From the NCBI RefSeq assembly GCF_040239565.1, contig NZ_JBEHWS010000002.1, positions 124,001 through 188,000 on the forward strand: a stretch of 64,000 nucleotides of DNA. Direction: 5' to 3'. The notes beneath the pieces were generated by a model. That model made no database searches, had not been told where the DNA came from, and saw only the letters and a program-made list of their open reading frames with translations. Numbering within the stretch: the stretch's first letter is position 1; every line of letters begins with the position of its first letter. Both the position numbers and the translations under genes were made by a program. This DNA is from Fulvimarina sp040239565 (GTDB lineage: Bacteria; Pseudomonadota; Alphaproteobacteria; Rhizobiales; Rhizobiaceae). Shown in pieces: positions 12,106 through 21,464 of the stretch.

Positions 12106-12579
12106 TCAACTCCGCTCTTTGTCGGCAAATTCCTTTTTCAAGAGCATGCGATCGCGTCCGGAGACGCCGAGCAGTTCGGACACGCGCCAGACGACGTTGT
12201 CCTCAAGCTCGTGGACCTCGCCGTCCGCGAAGGTCATTTCCCAGAGATTGCGGACAAATTCGATCCGCTCGTCTTCGCCGAGCCGGCTCTTCAGGACAGA
12301 GGTGAATCGGTAGAGGTCGACCGCTTCGTCGTTGGCGCGCTCACCCGCCCGTGCCACATCTTCCGCCTGAGTCGCCGAGAGGCCGTAGTCCTCACGCAGG
12401 ACACCGGTGAGGCTCTGCCGCTCATCGTCCGTCACGATGCCGTCGGCGGTGGCGACATGAAAGAGCAGCGCGGCGACAGATACGACGAGATCGTCCTGAC
12501 CCTGCGTTTCGTTCGGCGACGGTTCACCTGCGAACTGGCTGAGAAAGTCCCGGAAGCCGGAGAAGAGCGAGCGTGCCAT
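12106..12579 (-). CDS. TerB-family protein
   Basis: A 157-residue cytosolic protein whose central part (LLFHVATADGIVTDDERQ and later MTFADGEVHELED) has the two acidic metal-binding-like loops of the tellurite-resistance TerB fold. Family members are widespread; the role outside ter clusters is unknown. No other ter gene is nearby, so no tellurite role is implied. It is translated just ahead of the GATase gene on the same strand. Confidence 0.85.
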   Translation of the reverse strand: MARSLFSGFRDFLSQFAGEPSPNETQGQDDLVVSVAALLFHVATADGIVTDDERQSLTGVLREDYGLSATQAEDVARAGERANDEAVDLYRFTSVLKSRLGEDERIEFVRNLWEMTFADGEVHELEDNVVWRVSELLGVSGRDRMLLKKEFADKERS

Positions 12580-12803
12580 CAATTCGCGAGCCTGTCCTGA
12601 TCCTTCGCCGTGATGCTGCCTCCGCCAGCAAGACTATCGGTATTCGCCGATTTCGTCGCGCCTCATTCGTCCGCAGCACGCTCAACAGAAAGGCGTTCGT
12701 TGGTCCCGGAGCGCATATGCTCAACCAACGAAAAGCCTTCCGGTTTCAATGTGTAACACGCCGAGCCTGCACGGAGCCGACCAGGAAAGGACCGCGGGAG
12801 ACC

Positions 12804-14366
12804 TCAGCGCCGGCTGGATGCCCCGGTGTCGTCGACCTCGCCCTTGATGGCCAGAAGCGCGCTCGGATAGGCCGTTCCACCATCGGCGCTTCGATCCGAT
12901 GAGAGCGCATATTCCGGGCTTTGAGCGCCGTTATGGCCCGTCGGCGCGGCATTTGCCGAGGTCTGGATGGGGGTCGACGAAGACGCGGTCGAACTGCCGC
13001 TAGACGAGCCAATAACCCGCGCACTTTCTCCCTGATCCTTGGCCCGCGCCTCGATCACCGGGTTGCCGTCGCTGTCGCGGTGCTCCACCGGCGACTTCCA
13101 TTCGACGACGCCGAGCTTACGGGTTACCGGAGAAATCGGCTGCCATTCGTCGAGTATGACCCCGTCGGCCATCCAGACCGGATCGCGCGGCGCGGTGATC
13201 GCCTTGGCAAGCCATTCGCGGATGCGTCCGACTTCCCCGCTCTGCTCCTCCTCGATATCGGCGAGCAGCAGGTAGACACTCTCGGTCGGGCGCTTCTGCG
13301 CCGCGTCGAGCGCCGAGGACCGTGCGAGATCGTATTCGCCCGCATCCAGCGCGGCACGCGCAACCGCGATGTCGGACTCGGGATGCTTTTCGTAAAGCGA
13401 CTTCAGCTTTTGCGCCCGGCGGAGCCTGTCCTTTGCCGAATCGCCAGCCTTCGCGTTGACATAGGCCTCGGCGATATCGGGATGCGGCGCGTTCACCCAT
13501 GTCGCTTCGAGATAACGCATCGCGCGGCGTGTATCGTTGACGCGCAAAGCGGCATTGGCGGCCACCAGAGCCGCCGGGACGAAGTCCGGCGCGATCTTCT
13601 GGGCGCTGCGTGCGGTCGAACGGGCTGTCTTCGGATCGGCGTCTACCTTGTCCTTCGCCTTGGCCGTCAGGAGGATCGCCCGGATCCGCTTCGCGTCCTT
13701 CTCGCCCAGCATGTCGATGGAGCGCTGCGCTTCGAGCACCCGAAGAGCGCCGTCCCAATCATGGCTGGAGGACTTGCGTTCGAGAACGGCTTCGGCTGCC
13801 CATGGCAGGTTGGGCGCAATCCGCAGGGCACGCTCGGCGTAGTATTCCTGCGCGCTTTCGTCATCGACACGCTTGGCTTCGAGATAGAGGCCTCGCAGGG
13901 CAAGAAGCTTGGTGTCCGGGTCACTCTCCATGTCGCGGAAGATCGAAACGGCCCGCTGGTGGTCGCCTTCGATCAAAGCCGTCTGGGCATCGAGAAATCC
14001 AAGGATGGCCTTGTCGTCCCTGCCGATACGGCCCCTGCTCTTCTTGATCATCTGGCGGGCAAGCGTCGCATTACCGGCGCCAGCCGCGAGGACGCCGCGC
14101 GACAGATAGTTGTGGCCCTTGCTGTGACGCCGGCTCGAACTCCAGGACGACAGTGCGCCGGGAGCCTGAAACAGCTTTGAGATGAGCCAGACGACCAGGA
14201 TTGCGGCAACGATGAATGCAACCGCCGCGCCCAGAAACAGGATCAGCGATGTCTCGACCGTCTGCCCCTGCCAGACGAAAGTGACGGACCCCGGATTGTC
14301 CGCCAGCCAGCCGAAGCCGAGGTAGAGTGCAAGGATCAGGATGAAGAATGTCAGTATGCCCCACAT
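12804..14366 (-). CDS. HemY-like membrane TPR protein
   Basis: A 520-residue inner-membrane protein with two N-terminal membrane helices (about residues 3-22 and 38-62), then a cytosolic helical repeat (TPR-like) region and a disordered Ser/Thr/Ala-rich C-terminus. This matches the HemY N-terminal domain family that sits beside hemC and hemD in many proteobacteria. The name is historical: this is not protoporphyrinogen oxidase, and the function is unproven. It is last in the row hemC-hemD-mitofilin-like-HemY, 18 nt after its upstream neighbour. Confidence 0.9.
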   Translation of the reverse strand: MWGILTFFILILALYLGFGWLADNPGSVTFVWQGQTVETSLILFLGAAVAFIVAAILVVWLISKLFQAPGALSSWSSSRRHSKGHNYLSRGVLAAGAGNATLARQMIKKSRGRIGRDDKAILGFLDAQTALIEGDHQRAVSIFRDMESDPDTKLLALRGLYLEAKRVDDESAQEYYAERALRIAPNLPWAAEAVLERKSSSHDWDGALRVLEAQRSIDMLGEKDAKRIRAILLTAKAKDKVDADPKTARSTARSAQKIAPDFVPAALVAANAALRVNDTRRAMRYLEATWVNAPHPDIAEAYVNAKAGDSAKDRLRRAQKLKSLYEKHPESDIAVARAALDAGEYDLARSSALDAAQKRPTESVYLLLADIEEEQSGEVGRIREWLAKAITAPRDPVWMADGVILDEWQPISPVTRKLGVVEWKSPVEHRDSDGNPVIEARAKDQGESARVIGSSSGSSTASSSTPIQTSANAAPTGHNGAQSPEYALSSDRSADGGTAYPSALLAIKGEVDDTGASSRR

Positions 14367-14384
14367 GTTTGGCAGTGGCTCCCG

Positions 14385-16091
14385 TTATCCTTGGTTGGTC
14401 TGTGTTTCGGCGCCGGACTGCGTCGCGGCCGAGAGCGCATCGGACAGCACCTGATTGGCCGCGAGCCGCGCCTCGACATCTGCGAAGAACTCGCTGCCGG
14501 CCTGCTGGGCATCTTCGGGAAGTGTCTGCCACTCCTCGACGAAGCCCTGGAGATCACCGGTCGAGATCGCGTTGTCGAGCCGGCCGATGATCGCGTCAGG
14601 CGTATTCACGTCTTCCGGCACCTCGCCGGCAGAGCGGGTTTCGACCAGCGATCTCAGCCCCGCCATCACCTGGTCGGTGACCGGTGCATCGGTGCCAGGC
14701 CCTGTCAGCGCCGCCGAAACGTCACCCTCGACCTCGGTCCAGCGCTGGGCAAGCGTTCCGACGGTCGGAACGCCATTTTCGGCATAGGGCTGCAAGGCAG
14801 CGACCGTATCCACCGAACCGCCGGCATCGCCGTAATTCTGAAGCTCGGTCGCGAATGGATTGCCGTTGTCTATCGCATTCTTCATGCCTGCTGCGGCGAG
14901 TGCGAGCCGCGCCTGCGCATTACCGGCTTCGATCGCGTCGAGCCGCGCATTTGCCGCGCTCGTCGCTTCATCGATCGCCGCCCGCAATTCCTGACGGCCG
15001 CTCTCGCCAGCCTGAAGGGCTTCTTGGATGGCGGCGTTCGCCTCGTCGGCGCTTGCCTGGGCGGCAGCCGCGGCTTCACCGGCACCCGTAGCGGAGGCCT
15101 GCAGGTCGGTCATGCTGCCCTGTGTCTCGCTCAACGCCTGTTCGAAGGCGCTCATGTCCTGGGTCGCTCCGGTCGCGTCCTGCTCGCCCGAAGCGGCCTG
15201 CGCCGCAGCGCTTTCGAGCGTCGTGATACGATTGCCAAGCTCTTCGAGTTCTTCCGGCGAAAGGCCGGGAATGCCGTCGGTGGGTCCCTGATTGGCCGCA
15301 AGGCTTGCCTCGATCTCCCGGCGGAGCGTTACCAACTCTCCCGAGAGCCGTTCGATATCCGCGCCGGTCATGTCCTCGGCGATGACCGGCGGGCCAGCAA
15401 TGCCATCGCGTATCTGATCCAGGAAACCGTAGGAATAGAGGTACGCCGTGACGACTAGAGCCACGAGCGCGCCGATGAGGCCGGCGAAAAGCGCTCCGCC
15501 GAAGCCAAGGCCGGAGTTTGAGCGCGGCGGCATCGAGCCGGTTCCTGAGCCAGCCATCGGCGTCGTTTCTCCTCGTTCGGGTGCGGGACGCGTCGGCGCC
15601 TGGGTGCGCTTGACTGGCTCCGGGGTGCGCGTCACCGCAGCAGGCCCCTGATAGCCGCCAGTCTTCGACCAGTCGGAATTCCCGCCGCGCCGCGCCGCAG
15701 GAACCGTATCGCCGACCGAGCCACCGGACGTAAGGCCTGTATCGACTGGCTTCACCGGCGCTGCGGCCTCTGGCTGCTCCGCAGGTGGTGCGAGGGTGTC
15801 GTCCGTCCTCTTGTCGGCATCGGCCTCTACGGTCTTCGGTTCTTCTGCAACATGCGTTTCGACGATTGAATCACTGCGTTCGGCAATGGTTCCGCTCGTA
15901 TCGTCCGACGGGGTTGTCGTCACATCAGCCTCAGGAGCGGTATCCGCCTCCGTCGGAGCGGTGTTTTGCTCGGCCGCAGTCTTCGTTGACGTCCTGGTGG
16001 ATTTTGCGGACGTATCGATCTTGTTCGACTCCCCGTCGATCGTCTTGTTGCGCGAACGGGTGGGGCGAGAACGCCGCGGACGGTTCGTCAT
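14385..16091 (-). CDS. Mitofilin-like inner-membrane protein
   Basis: A 568-residue protein with a long, disordered, Thr/Asp/Pro-rich N-terminal part (residues 1-195), one membrane helix (GALFAGLIGALVALVVTAYL, about 207-226), a coiled-coil periplasmic region rich in Ala/Gln/Glu, and a conserved helical C-terminal domain. This is the layout of alphaproteobacterial Mic60/mitofilin homologues, which in other species shape the inner membrane and sit beside hem genes as here. It is followed by the HemY-like gene. Naming it Mic60 is inference from layout and context. Confidence 0.8.
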   Translation of the reverse strand: MTNRPRRSRPTRSRNKTIDGESNKIDTSAKSTRTSTKTAAEQNTAPTEADTAPEADVTTTPSDDTSGTIAERSDSIVETHVAEEPKTVEADADKRTDDTLAPPAEQPEAAAPVKPVDTGLTSGGSVGDTVPAARRGGNSDWSKTGGYQGPAAVTRTPEPVKRTQAPTRPAPERGETTPMAGSGTGSMPPRSNSGLGFGGALFAGLIGALVALVVTAYLYSYGFLDQIRDGIAGPPVIAEDMTGADIERLSGELVTLRREIEASLAANQGPTDGIPGLSPEELEELGNRITTLESAAAQAASGEQDATGATQDMSAFEQALSETQGSMTDLQASATGAGEAAAAAQASADEANAAIQEALQAGESGRQELRAAIDEATSAANARLDAIEAGNAQARLALAAAGMKNAIDNGNPFATELQNYGDAGGSVDTVAALQPYAENGVPTVGTLAQRWTEVEGDVSAALTGPGTDAPVTDQVMAGLRSLVETRSAGEVPEDVNTPDAIIGRLDNAISTGDLQGFVEEWQTLPEDAQQAGSEFFADVEARLAANQVLSDALSAATQSGAETQTNQG

Positions 16092-16223
16092 CGAGACAGC
16101 TCCATCGCTTTATTCGAAACCTTAATCGGGCCGTTGTAGCCGGCAAAATTCGTTGTCGCCAATTCGTCACCCATTCACACACCGAGCGCAAGTTTGCCCT
16201 CGCATATTTCTGGAACTAGGCCT

Positions 16224-16925
16224 TTAAAGCCGTTCGAAAAGCGAGGCGAGCTTCGGTTCACCGGAAATCTCTACGCGTGACCGCAAGTCGGAGGGCAGAG
16301 CCTCAGCGATTCGTTCGGACAGACAGAGAAGCCGTAATGTCTCGGCTTTGGCGCCAAGATAGGGCATGACACAGTCCGCAAAGGCAGCTGCCTGAGCTTG
16401 CGACAGAATCAATGCAGCATCGCCCCCTGTATCGCCAAGACTTTGATCGAGGTCTGCAAGGTCGGGAACGCGGCGAACAATGTCGTAGACTTCCCACGTC
16501 GACAGGCTGAGCGAGGTGCCGGCGACGGCCTCTTCGAGTGAGCCCGATCGGTTTCGCCCGGCGGCGTAAAGCAGCCGCGTTCCGTCCGCAGGCGCACCAA
16601 GAATGCTCTCAACGAGACAGGGAAGCGAAGCGGCCTTCCCAGACCCCACTTGGACATTGGAAAAACCGGCCGATTCGAGGGCCTCTCCTGTCGCTTCTCC
16701 GACGGCAAAGACCGGCCGCGCGTCATCCGCGAAAGCCTCCGCCAATGCGGGGACGGCCTGAGCGCTCGTCACCACGAAGCCATCGAACGATGACACCGGC
16801 AGTTCGTTGTCCAGTCGGATCACCGCCTCGAGTGGAAGAAGAAGCGGCTCGTGCCCGAGAGCGCGCAGCTGATCAGCCGTCCGCTCGGCCGCGCCTTCTT
16901 CGCGAAGGACGAGCACCCGCGCCAT
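16224..16925 (-). CDS. hemD: Uroporphyrinogen-III synthase
   Basis: Closes and inverts ring D of hydroxymethylbilane to give uroporphyrinogen III, the branch point to heme and cobalamin. The sequence is poorly conserved, as is usual for HemD, but the 233-residue length, the start MARVLVLREEGAAERTADQL, the FDGFVVTSAQAV segment and its place right after hemC make the call firm. The ATG at 16925 lies 10 nt after the hemC stop; in-frame upstream codons overlap hemC and are not used. Confidence 0.9.
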   Translation of the reverse strand: MARVLVLREEGAAERTADQLRALGHEPLLLPLEAVIRLDNELPVSSFDGFVVTSAQAVPALAEAFADDARPVFAVGEATGEALESAGFSNVQVGSGKAASLPCLVESILGAPADGTRLLYAAGRNRSGSLEEAVAGTSLSLSTWEVYDIVRRVPDLADLDQSLGDTGGDAALILSQAQAAAFADCVMPYLGAKAETLRLLCLSERIAEALPSDLRSRVEISGEPKLASLFERL

Positions 16926-16935
16926 CAGCGCCGGC

Positions 16936-17886
16936 TCATGGCTGGGGCTCACCCCAGCCGTCGAAGAAGTTGGGTCCTGCCGCTTCGAGAACGGTGCGCG
17001 CGGCGCGTTCGCCGATGACGATGGCATCATCCGCATCGCCTTCGTCGTGGGCCTCGTGCACTTCGGTGCCGTCGGGTCTGAGAATCATGCCGTGAAAGGT
17101 GATCCGGCCACCGCCGTTCAGAACGGCTCGCGCGGCGATCGGCGTGCGGCAAGAGCCGTCGAGCACCCGAAGAAAGGCCCGCTCGGCATGGAGCGCCGTC
17201 GAGGTTTCATCATGGGCGATGGCCGAGACCAACTCAGCGATCCGCTCATCACCCTCCCGACTTTCGATGCAGATCGCGCCCTGTCCCGGTGCAGGCGGGA
17301 AATCTTCGGGGGCGAGGATGTCCGTCGCGTGATGTTGCATATCCATGCGGTTGAGACCGGCGAGCGCGAGCAGTGTCGCATCGGCCTGCCCCTCTCCAAG
17401 CTTGCGCAGCCGTGTCTGGACGTTTCCCCGGAAAATGATGGTGTTGAGGTCGGGCCGTAGCCGCTTGATCAGCGCCTGCCGGCGCAGCGAGGCCGAGCCG
17501 ACGGTCGCGCCTTCGGGGAGATCGGAAAGGGTCTTCACATCGCGCCCGATGAAGGCGTCGCGCACATCCTCGCGTTCGAGGAAGGCGGTGATCTTGAGAC
17601 CGTCCGGCAGAGCGGTCGCCATGTCCTTGGACGAATGGACCGCGAGATCGATCCGGTCTTCGAGCAGCGCGGCCTCGATCTCTTTCGTGAAAAGGCCCTT
17701 ACCGCCGACTTCCGAAAGCGGCCGGTCGAGAATCTGGTCTCCCGAGGTCGAGATCACCTCGATCGCGAAATCCTCCTCGGTGAGGCCATGGGCGGCGATC
17801 AGTCGGGCGCGGACCTCGCTTGCCTGGGCCAGCGCGAGCGGACTGCCGCGTGTGCCGATCCGGATGATCCTGTCCGCTTGCGCCAT
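16936..17886 (-). CDS. hemC: Hydroxymethylbilane synthase (porphobilinogen deaminase)
   Basis: Polymerises four porphobilinogen units to hydroxymethylbilane. The 316 residues include RIGTRGSPLALAQASEVRARL at the N-terminus, the SEVGGKGLFTKEIEAAL segment with the active-site Lys, and the C-terminal DGSCRTPIAA whose Cys carries the dipyrromethane cofactor. It heads the hemC-hemD-membrane protein row and is divergent from tsaD over about 210 bp. Confidence 0.97.
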   Translation of the reverse strand: MAQADRIIRIGTRGSPLALAQASEVRARLIAAHGLTEEDFAIEVISTSGDQILDRPLSEVGGKGLFTKEIEAALLEDRIDLAVHSSKDMATALPDGLKITAFLEREDVRDAFIGRDVKTLSDLPEGATVGSASLRRQALIKRLRPDLNTIIFRGNVQTRLRKLGEGQADATLLALAGLNRMDMQHHATDILAPEDFPPAPGQGAICIESREGDERIAELVSAIAHDETSTALHAERAFLRVLDGSCRTPIAARAVLNGGGRITFHGMILRPDGTEVHEAHDEGDADDAIVIGERAARTVLEAAGPNFFDGWGEPQP

Positions 17887-18099
17887 TTCGTCTCCGCTCC
17901 CGCGTGCTCAAGGTTTCCGACGTCGATCTGTTCGGCAACGTCCCGAACATCTCCGGACTCAATCGCATCGCGGGCCCGATGTGGCAACGTTTGCAGCGCC
18001 TTTTGTCGATGGCCGTCCACGGGGCTGGGAGCGGGGAAAGGGCTTCCCAGAAGCGGCACGACCTGCCAAAAGGTCGCGGCAAGAGGAGCGGCACGGCCA

Positions 18100-19209
18100 A
18101 TGAACAGCGCAATTCGATCGAAGACATGCCCCGTTATTCTGGGCATCGAGACGAGCTGCGACGAGACGGCGGCGGCGGTCGTAACGCGCGACGAACAGGG
18201 CGCGCCGGTGATCCTGTCGAACATCGTCTACAGCCAGATCGAGGACCATGCCGCCTATGGCGGCGTCGTGCCGGAGATCGCCGCGCGCGCACATGCCGAA
18301 GCGCTCGACGGCATCGTGACGGCTGCGCTCGACGAGGCGGACATTTCGCTTTCGGAGGTTTCGGCGATCGCCGCGACAGCCGGTCCCGGCTTGATAGGCG
18401 GGCTCATCGTCGGCTCGGTGACGGCAAAAGCCATTGCCCATGCGCGCGGCGTTCCCTTCATTGCGATCAACCACCTCGAAGGACACGCGCTGACGCCCCG
18501 GCTGACCGACGATCTCGCCTATCCCTATCTGATGCTGCTCGTCTCCGGCGGCCACACGCAGATCGTGCTGGTGCGCGGGCTTGGCGATTACGAACGCTGG
18601 GGTACGACCATCGATGATGCATTGGGTGAAGCATTCGACAAGACGGCCAAGCTTTTGAACCTCGGCCATCCGGGCGGACCCATGGTGGAGCGCGCCGCCG
18701 AGAGGGGCGATCCCAAGCGCTTCCCCTTCCCCCGGCCTATGCGCGGAGAGGCGCGGCTCGACTTTTCCTTCTCCGGCCTGAAGACGGCCGTGCGGCAGGC
18801 GGCCGAGAAGAGCGCGCCGCTAAGCCAGCAGGACGTGAGCGACCTCGCGGCGAGCTTTCAGGCCGCCTGCGCCGACACGATCGCCGACCGCATGGTCCGC
18901 GCCTTCGCGCGCTTCCGCGAGCATCTGCCGAACATCGCGACACCCACGATCGCCGTCGCGGGTGGTGTCGCAGCCAATCAGACGATCCGAGGGGCGCTCG
19001 AAACCTGCGCACGAAACGCCGGTTTCACTCTTGTCGCGCCACCGCTGCGGCTCTGCACCGACAACGGCGCGATGATCGCCTATGCAGGGCTTGAACGCTT
19101 CGAAGCGGGGATCGCTGATCCGCTCGATACGCCAGTGCGCTCCCGCTGGCCGCTGGATCAGGCGGCACAGCCGCTGATCGGCTATGGCCGCAGGGGAGCA
19201 AAGGCGTGA
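18100..19209 (+). CDS. tsaD: tRNA N6-adenosine threonylcarbamoyltransferase
   Basis: Transfers threonylcarbamoyl to A37 of ANN-decoding tRNAs (with TsaB and TsaE). The 369-residue ASKHA protein shows VILGIETSCDETAAAVV at the start, the metal-binding HLEGHALTPR (HxxxH), and LLVSGGHTQIVLV. The ATG at 18100 follows an AGAGGAG site by about 11 nt; the frame is open further upstream across the hemC promoter region, which I reject. Its stop overlaps the gpsA GTG start by 4 nt. Confidence 0.96.
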   Translation: MNSAIRSKTCPVILGIETSCDETAAAVVTRDEQGAPVILSNIVYSQIEDHAAYGGVVPEIAARAHAEALDGIVTAALDEADISLSEVSAIAATAGPGLIGGLIVGSVTAKAIAHARGVPFIAINHLEGHALTPRLTDDLAYPYLMLLVSGGHTQIVLVRGLGDYERWGTTIDDALGEAFDKTAKLLNLGHPGGPMVERAAERGDPKRFPFPRPMRGEARLDFSFSGLKTAVRQAAEKSAPLSQQDVSDLAASFQAACADTIADRMVRAFARFREHLPNIATPTIAVAGGVAANQTIRGALETCARNAGFTLVAPPLRLCTDNGAMIAYAGLERFEAGIADPLDTPVRSRWPLDQAAQPLIGYGRRGAKA

Positions 19210-20192
19210 GCCGTCTGACGGTCATTGGAGCGGGCGCCTGGGGCACCGCGCTTGCAAGCCTTTATGCGCGGGCTGGACACGATGTCGTCCTGCTAGGCCG
19301 CGATGCCGAGGGCATGGCCGAGATGAACGAGACGCGACGCAACGTGGCCTATCTGCCGGAGGTCGTTCTGCCGCCCTCCCTCACGGCGACCCACGATGCT
19401 GAAGAGGCGTTGAGCGGCGCAGAGGCTGTGCTCTTCGTCGTACCCGCGCAATCGCTTGGCGGGGCCGCCGAGACCTACGCCAATCTCATCCCCGCTCGGG
19501 CGATGCTCGTGCTCTGCGCCAAAGGGATCGAGCGCCGGAGCGGGCGGTTCGCCTCGACCATCATCGCCGAACGCTTCCCGGACAATCCGCTTGCGGTGTT
19601 GTCCGGACCGAGCTTCGCGGCCGATGTCGCGAACGGCCTGCCCACCGCCGTGACGGTCGCGGCCCAGTCGATCGAGCTTGCCGACGAGGCTGCAGAACTT
19701 TTATCGACGGGCACGTTCCGCTGCTATGCGAGCGACGATGTGGCGGGGGTCGAAGCGGGCGGCGCGTTGAAGAACGTTCTCGCGCTCGCCGCCGGAATGG
19801 CGATCGGCCGAGGGCTCGGCGAATCGGCGAAGGCCGCGATCGTCACACGCGGATTCGTCGAGCTGCGCCGGCTCGGCGATGCGTTCGGCGGCCAACCGCA
19901 GACCCTGATGGGGCTTTCCGGTCTCGGCGATCTCATCCTGACCTGCTCCAGTGAACAATCGCGCAATTTCGCCTACGGGGTCGCTTTGGGCCGCGGGGTC
20001 GACCGCACAAACCTGAAGCTTGCCGAAGGCGTCTATTCGGCTGGCATCGCGGCCCATCTGGCGCGCGAGCATCACATCGAAGCACCGATCGTTCAGGCGA
20101 TTGCGGAAATCCTCGATGGCGAGATATCCGTCGACGACGCGATGCTGGCGCTCCTGTCGCGCCCCTTGCGCCGGGAAGTCGAGAGCGCGTAA
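19206..20192 (+). CDS. gpsA: Glycerol-3-phosphate dehydrogenase [NAD(P)+]
   Basis: Reduces dihydroxyacetone phosphate to sn-glycerol 3-phosphate for phospholipid synthesis. The 328 residues start with the Rossmann motif VIGAGAWGTALASLYARAG. Catalytic-domain segments GGALKNVLALAAGMAIG (with the catalytic Lys) and GLGDLILTCSSEQSRNF are intact. GTG start overlapping the tsaD stop (GTGA), so translation is coupled to tsaD. Confidence 0.97.
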   Translation: MSRLTVIGAGAWGTALASLYARAGHDVVLLGRDAEGMAEMNETRRNVAYLPEVVLPPSLTATHDAEEALSGAEAVLFVVPAQSLGGAAETYANLIPARAMLVLCAKGIERRSGRFASTIIAERFPDNPLAVLSGPSFAADVANGLPTAVTVAAQSIELADEAAELLSTGTFRCYASDDVAGVEAGGALKNVLALAAGMAIGRGLGESAKAAIVTRGFVELRRLGDAFGGQPQTLMGLSGLGDLILTCSSEQSRNFAYGVALGRGVDRTNLKLAEGVYSAGIAAHLAREHHIEAPIVQAIAEILDGEISVDDAMLALLSRPLRREVESA

Positions 20193-20228
20193 CGCTTCGG
20201 CCGATATTTTTCGGTGAGGAGAACCCCG

Positions 20229-20519
20229 ATGCAATTTGCCATTATCTGCGAAGACAAGCCGAACAGCGTGGAGCTCCGCCAGTCGACGCGCCCGGAGCAT
20301 GTCGACTACCTGAACGGACTCGGCAAGACACTGATCTTCGCAGGCCCGTTCCTGAGCGAGAACGGCGATCCCTGCGGCAGCCTCGTCGTGATCGAAGCGG
20401 CGGACCAGGCAGAAGCAGAAGCGATCGCCGGCCGCGACCCTTATGGCCATGCCGGGCTGTTCGACAGCGTGACCGTCCGGCCGTTCAGGCTTGCGTTCAA
20501 CACCACCACCGGATCGTAA
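20229..20519 (+). CDS. YciI-like protein
   Basis: A 96-residue YCII/DGPF-fold protein (MQFAIICEDKPNS, RPEHVDYLNGL, GPFLSENGDPCGSLVVIEA), a small dimeric alpha-beta barrel of unknown catalytic role. The ATG at 20229 has GAGGAG about 6 nt upstream. It sits between gpsA and the EVE gene, all on one strand with short gaps, so it is probably part of the tsaD operon. Confidence 0.88.
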   Translation: MQFAIICEDKPNSVELRQSTRPEHVDYLNGLGKTLIFAGPFLSENGDPCGSLVVIEAADQAEAEAIAGRDPYGHAGLFDSVTVRPFRLAFNTTTGS

Positions 20520-20532
20520 GGAACCGTTCCGC

Positions 20533-20970
20533 ATGCGATACTGGCTGTTCAAATCCGAACCGTTCAAATGGTCCTTCGAGCAGCAGAAGGAAAAGGGCGA
20601 TGCCGGCCAGGAATGGGACGGCGTGCGCAACTATCAGGCCCGCAACTTCATGCGCGAGATGAAGGTCGGCGACCGCGGTTTCTTCTACCATTCGAACGAG
20701 GGCAAGGAGGTTGTCGGCATCGTCGAGGTGATCGCCGAGGCGCACCCGGACTCAAAGGCCGATAGCGACAAGTGGGAGTGCGTCGACATCAAGGCCGTGA
20801 TGGACGTGCCGAACCCGGTAAGCCTCGATCAGGTGAAGAACGAGGAGCGCCTGAAGGACATGGTGCTCGTCAACAATTCGCGCCTCTCGGTCCAGCCTGT
20901 CGAGGAAGCCGAATTCAAGCTCGTCTGCGAAATGGGCGGCGTTGATCCGAAGAAGGCGATGGGCGGCTAG
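20533..20970 (+). CDS. EVE domain protein
   Basis: A 145-residue single-domain protein (MRYWLFKSEPFKWSFEQQ, WDGVRNYQARNFMREMKVGD, FFYHSNEGKEVVGIVEV). EVE is a PUA-like fold thought to bind modified bases in nucleic acid. The start at 20533 begins exactly at the conserved YWLFKSEP motif, 13 nt after the YciI-like gene, and it is the last gene of the tsaD-gpsA-YciI-EVE row. Confidence 0.92.
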   Translation: MRYWLFKSEPFKWSFEQQKEKGDAGQEWDGVRNYQARNFMREMKVGDRGFFYHSNEGKEVVGIVEVIAEAHPDSKADSDKWECVDIKAVMDVPNPVSLDQVKNEERLKDMVLVNNSRLSVQPVEEAEFKLVCEMGGVDPKKAMGG

Positions 20971-20996
20971 ACTGACCGCCCTCGCCAAGGGAGGGC

Positions 20997-21356
20997 TCAG
21001 CCTTCGCTGTTCTCGCCAAATTCCATCGGATTGCCTTCGACGATCGTGCCGGTGCCCTCGCTCTCACCGTCTTTGAACCATTCGAGTTGGTCGCCCTCGA
21101 TTTCGGCCTGATAGCAGCCGTAGTCCGTTTCCGGATAGCAGACGCCGTCTTCGGTGATTTCGTACGTCCCCGTGGTGGTGGCGTCGGCATAGGTGCCGTC
21201 CTCACCGAAATAGCTGCTGTATTCACTGCTTCCCATGCTGCCCTGGAAAGTGTTGCCGACGAGTGCTTCGCGGATGTCCTCGGCCGACGACTGGGCGAAA
21301 GCCGGGACTGAGAATGCGAGGATGGACGCGGTTGTTGCAAGTATCGAAAGACGCAT
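20997..21356 (-). CDS. Small secreted protein, function unknown
   Basis: A 119-residue protein with a clear signal peptide (MRLSILATTASILAFSVPAFAQ, cut after AFA). The mature part is acidic, rich in Gly/Ser/Tyr, and holds two Cys (DGVCYPETDYGCYQAEI) that could form a disulfide. The pattern LVGNTFQGSM...YFGEDGTY is like lipocalin-type or similar small periplasmic beta proteins in rhizobia, but I cannot name a family. It is convergent with the EVE gene. Confidence 0.75.
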   Translation of the reverse strand: MRLSILATTASILAFSVPAFAQSSAEDIREALVGNTFQGSMGSSEYSSYFGEDGTYADATTTGTYEITEDGVCYPETDYGCYQAEIEGDQLEWFKDGESEGTGTIVEGNPMEFGENSEG

Positions 21357-21464
21357 GGATGTCTCCTGGGTGAGCAAGGCGATTGTCGCATCGCCGATTG
21401 GGTGTGCACACTCACCTCGGGCGGAACGGCGAATTGGCGAGGCCCGGCGTTCCCTACACTGGCA

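Noticed and set aside
12580..12803. A hidden small gene or RNA between TerB and HemY genes
   Set aside because: Only short open frames overlapping the flanking genes; no stem-loop or promoter stands out.
16224..18100. A cysG/cobalamin gene in the heme block
   Set aside because: The genes are clearly hemC and hemD by motif and length; no methyltransferase fold is present.
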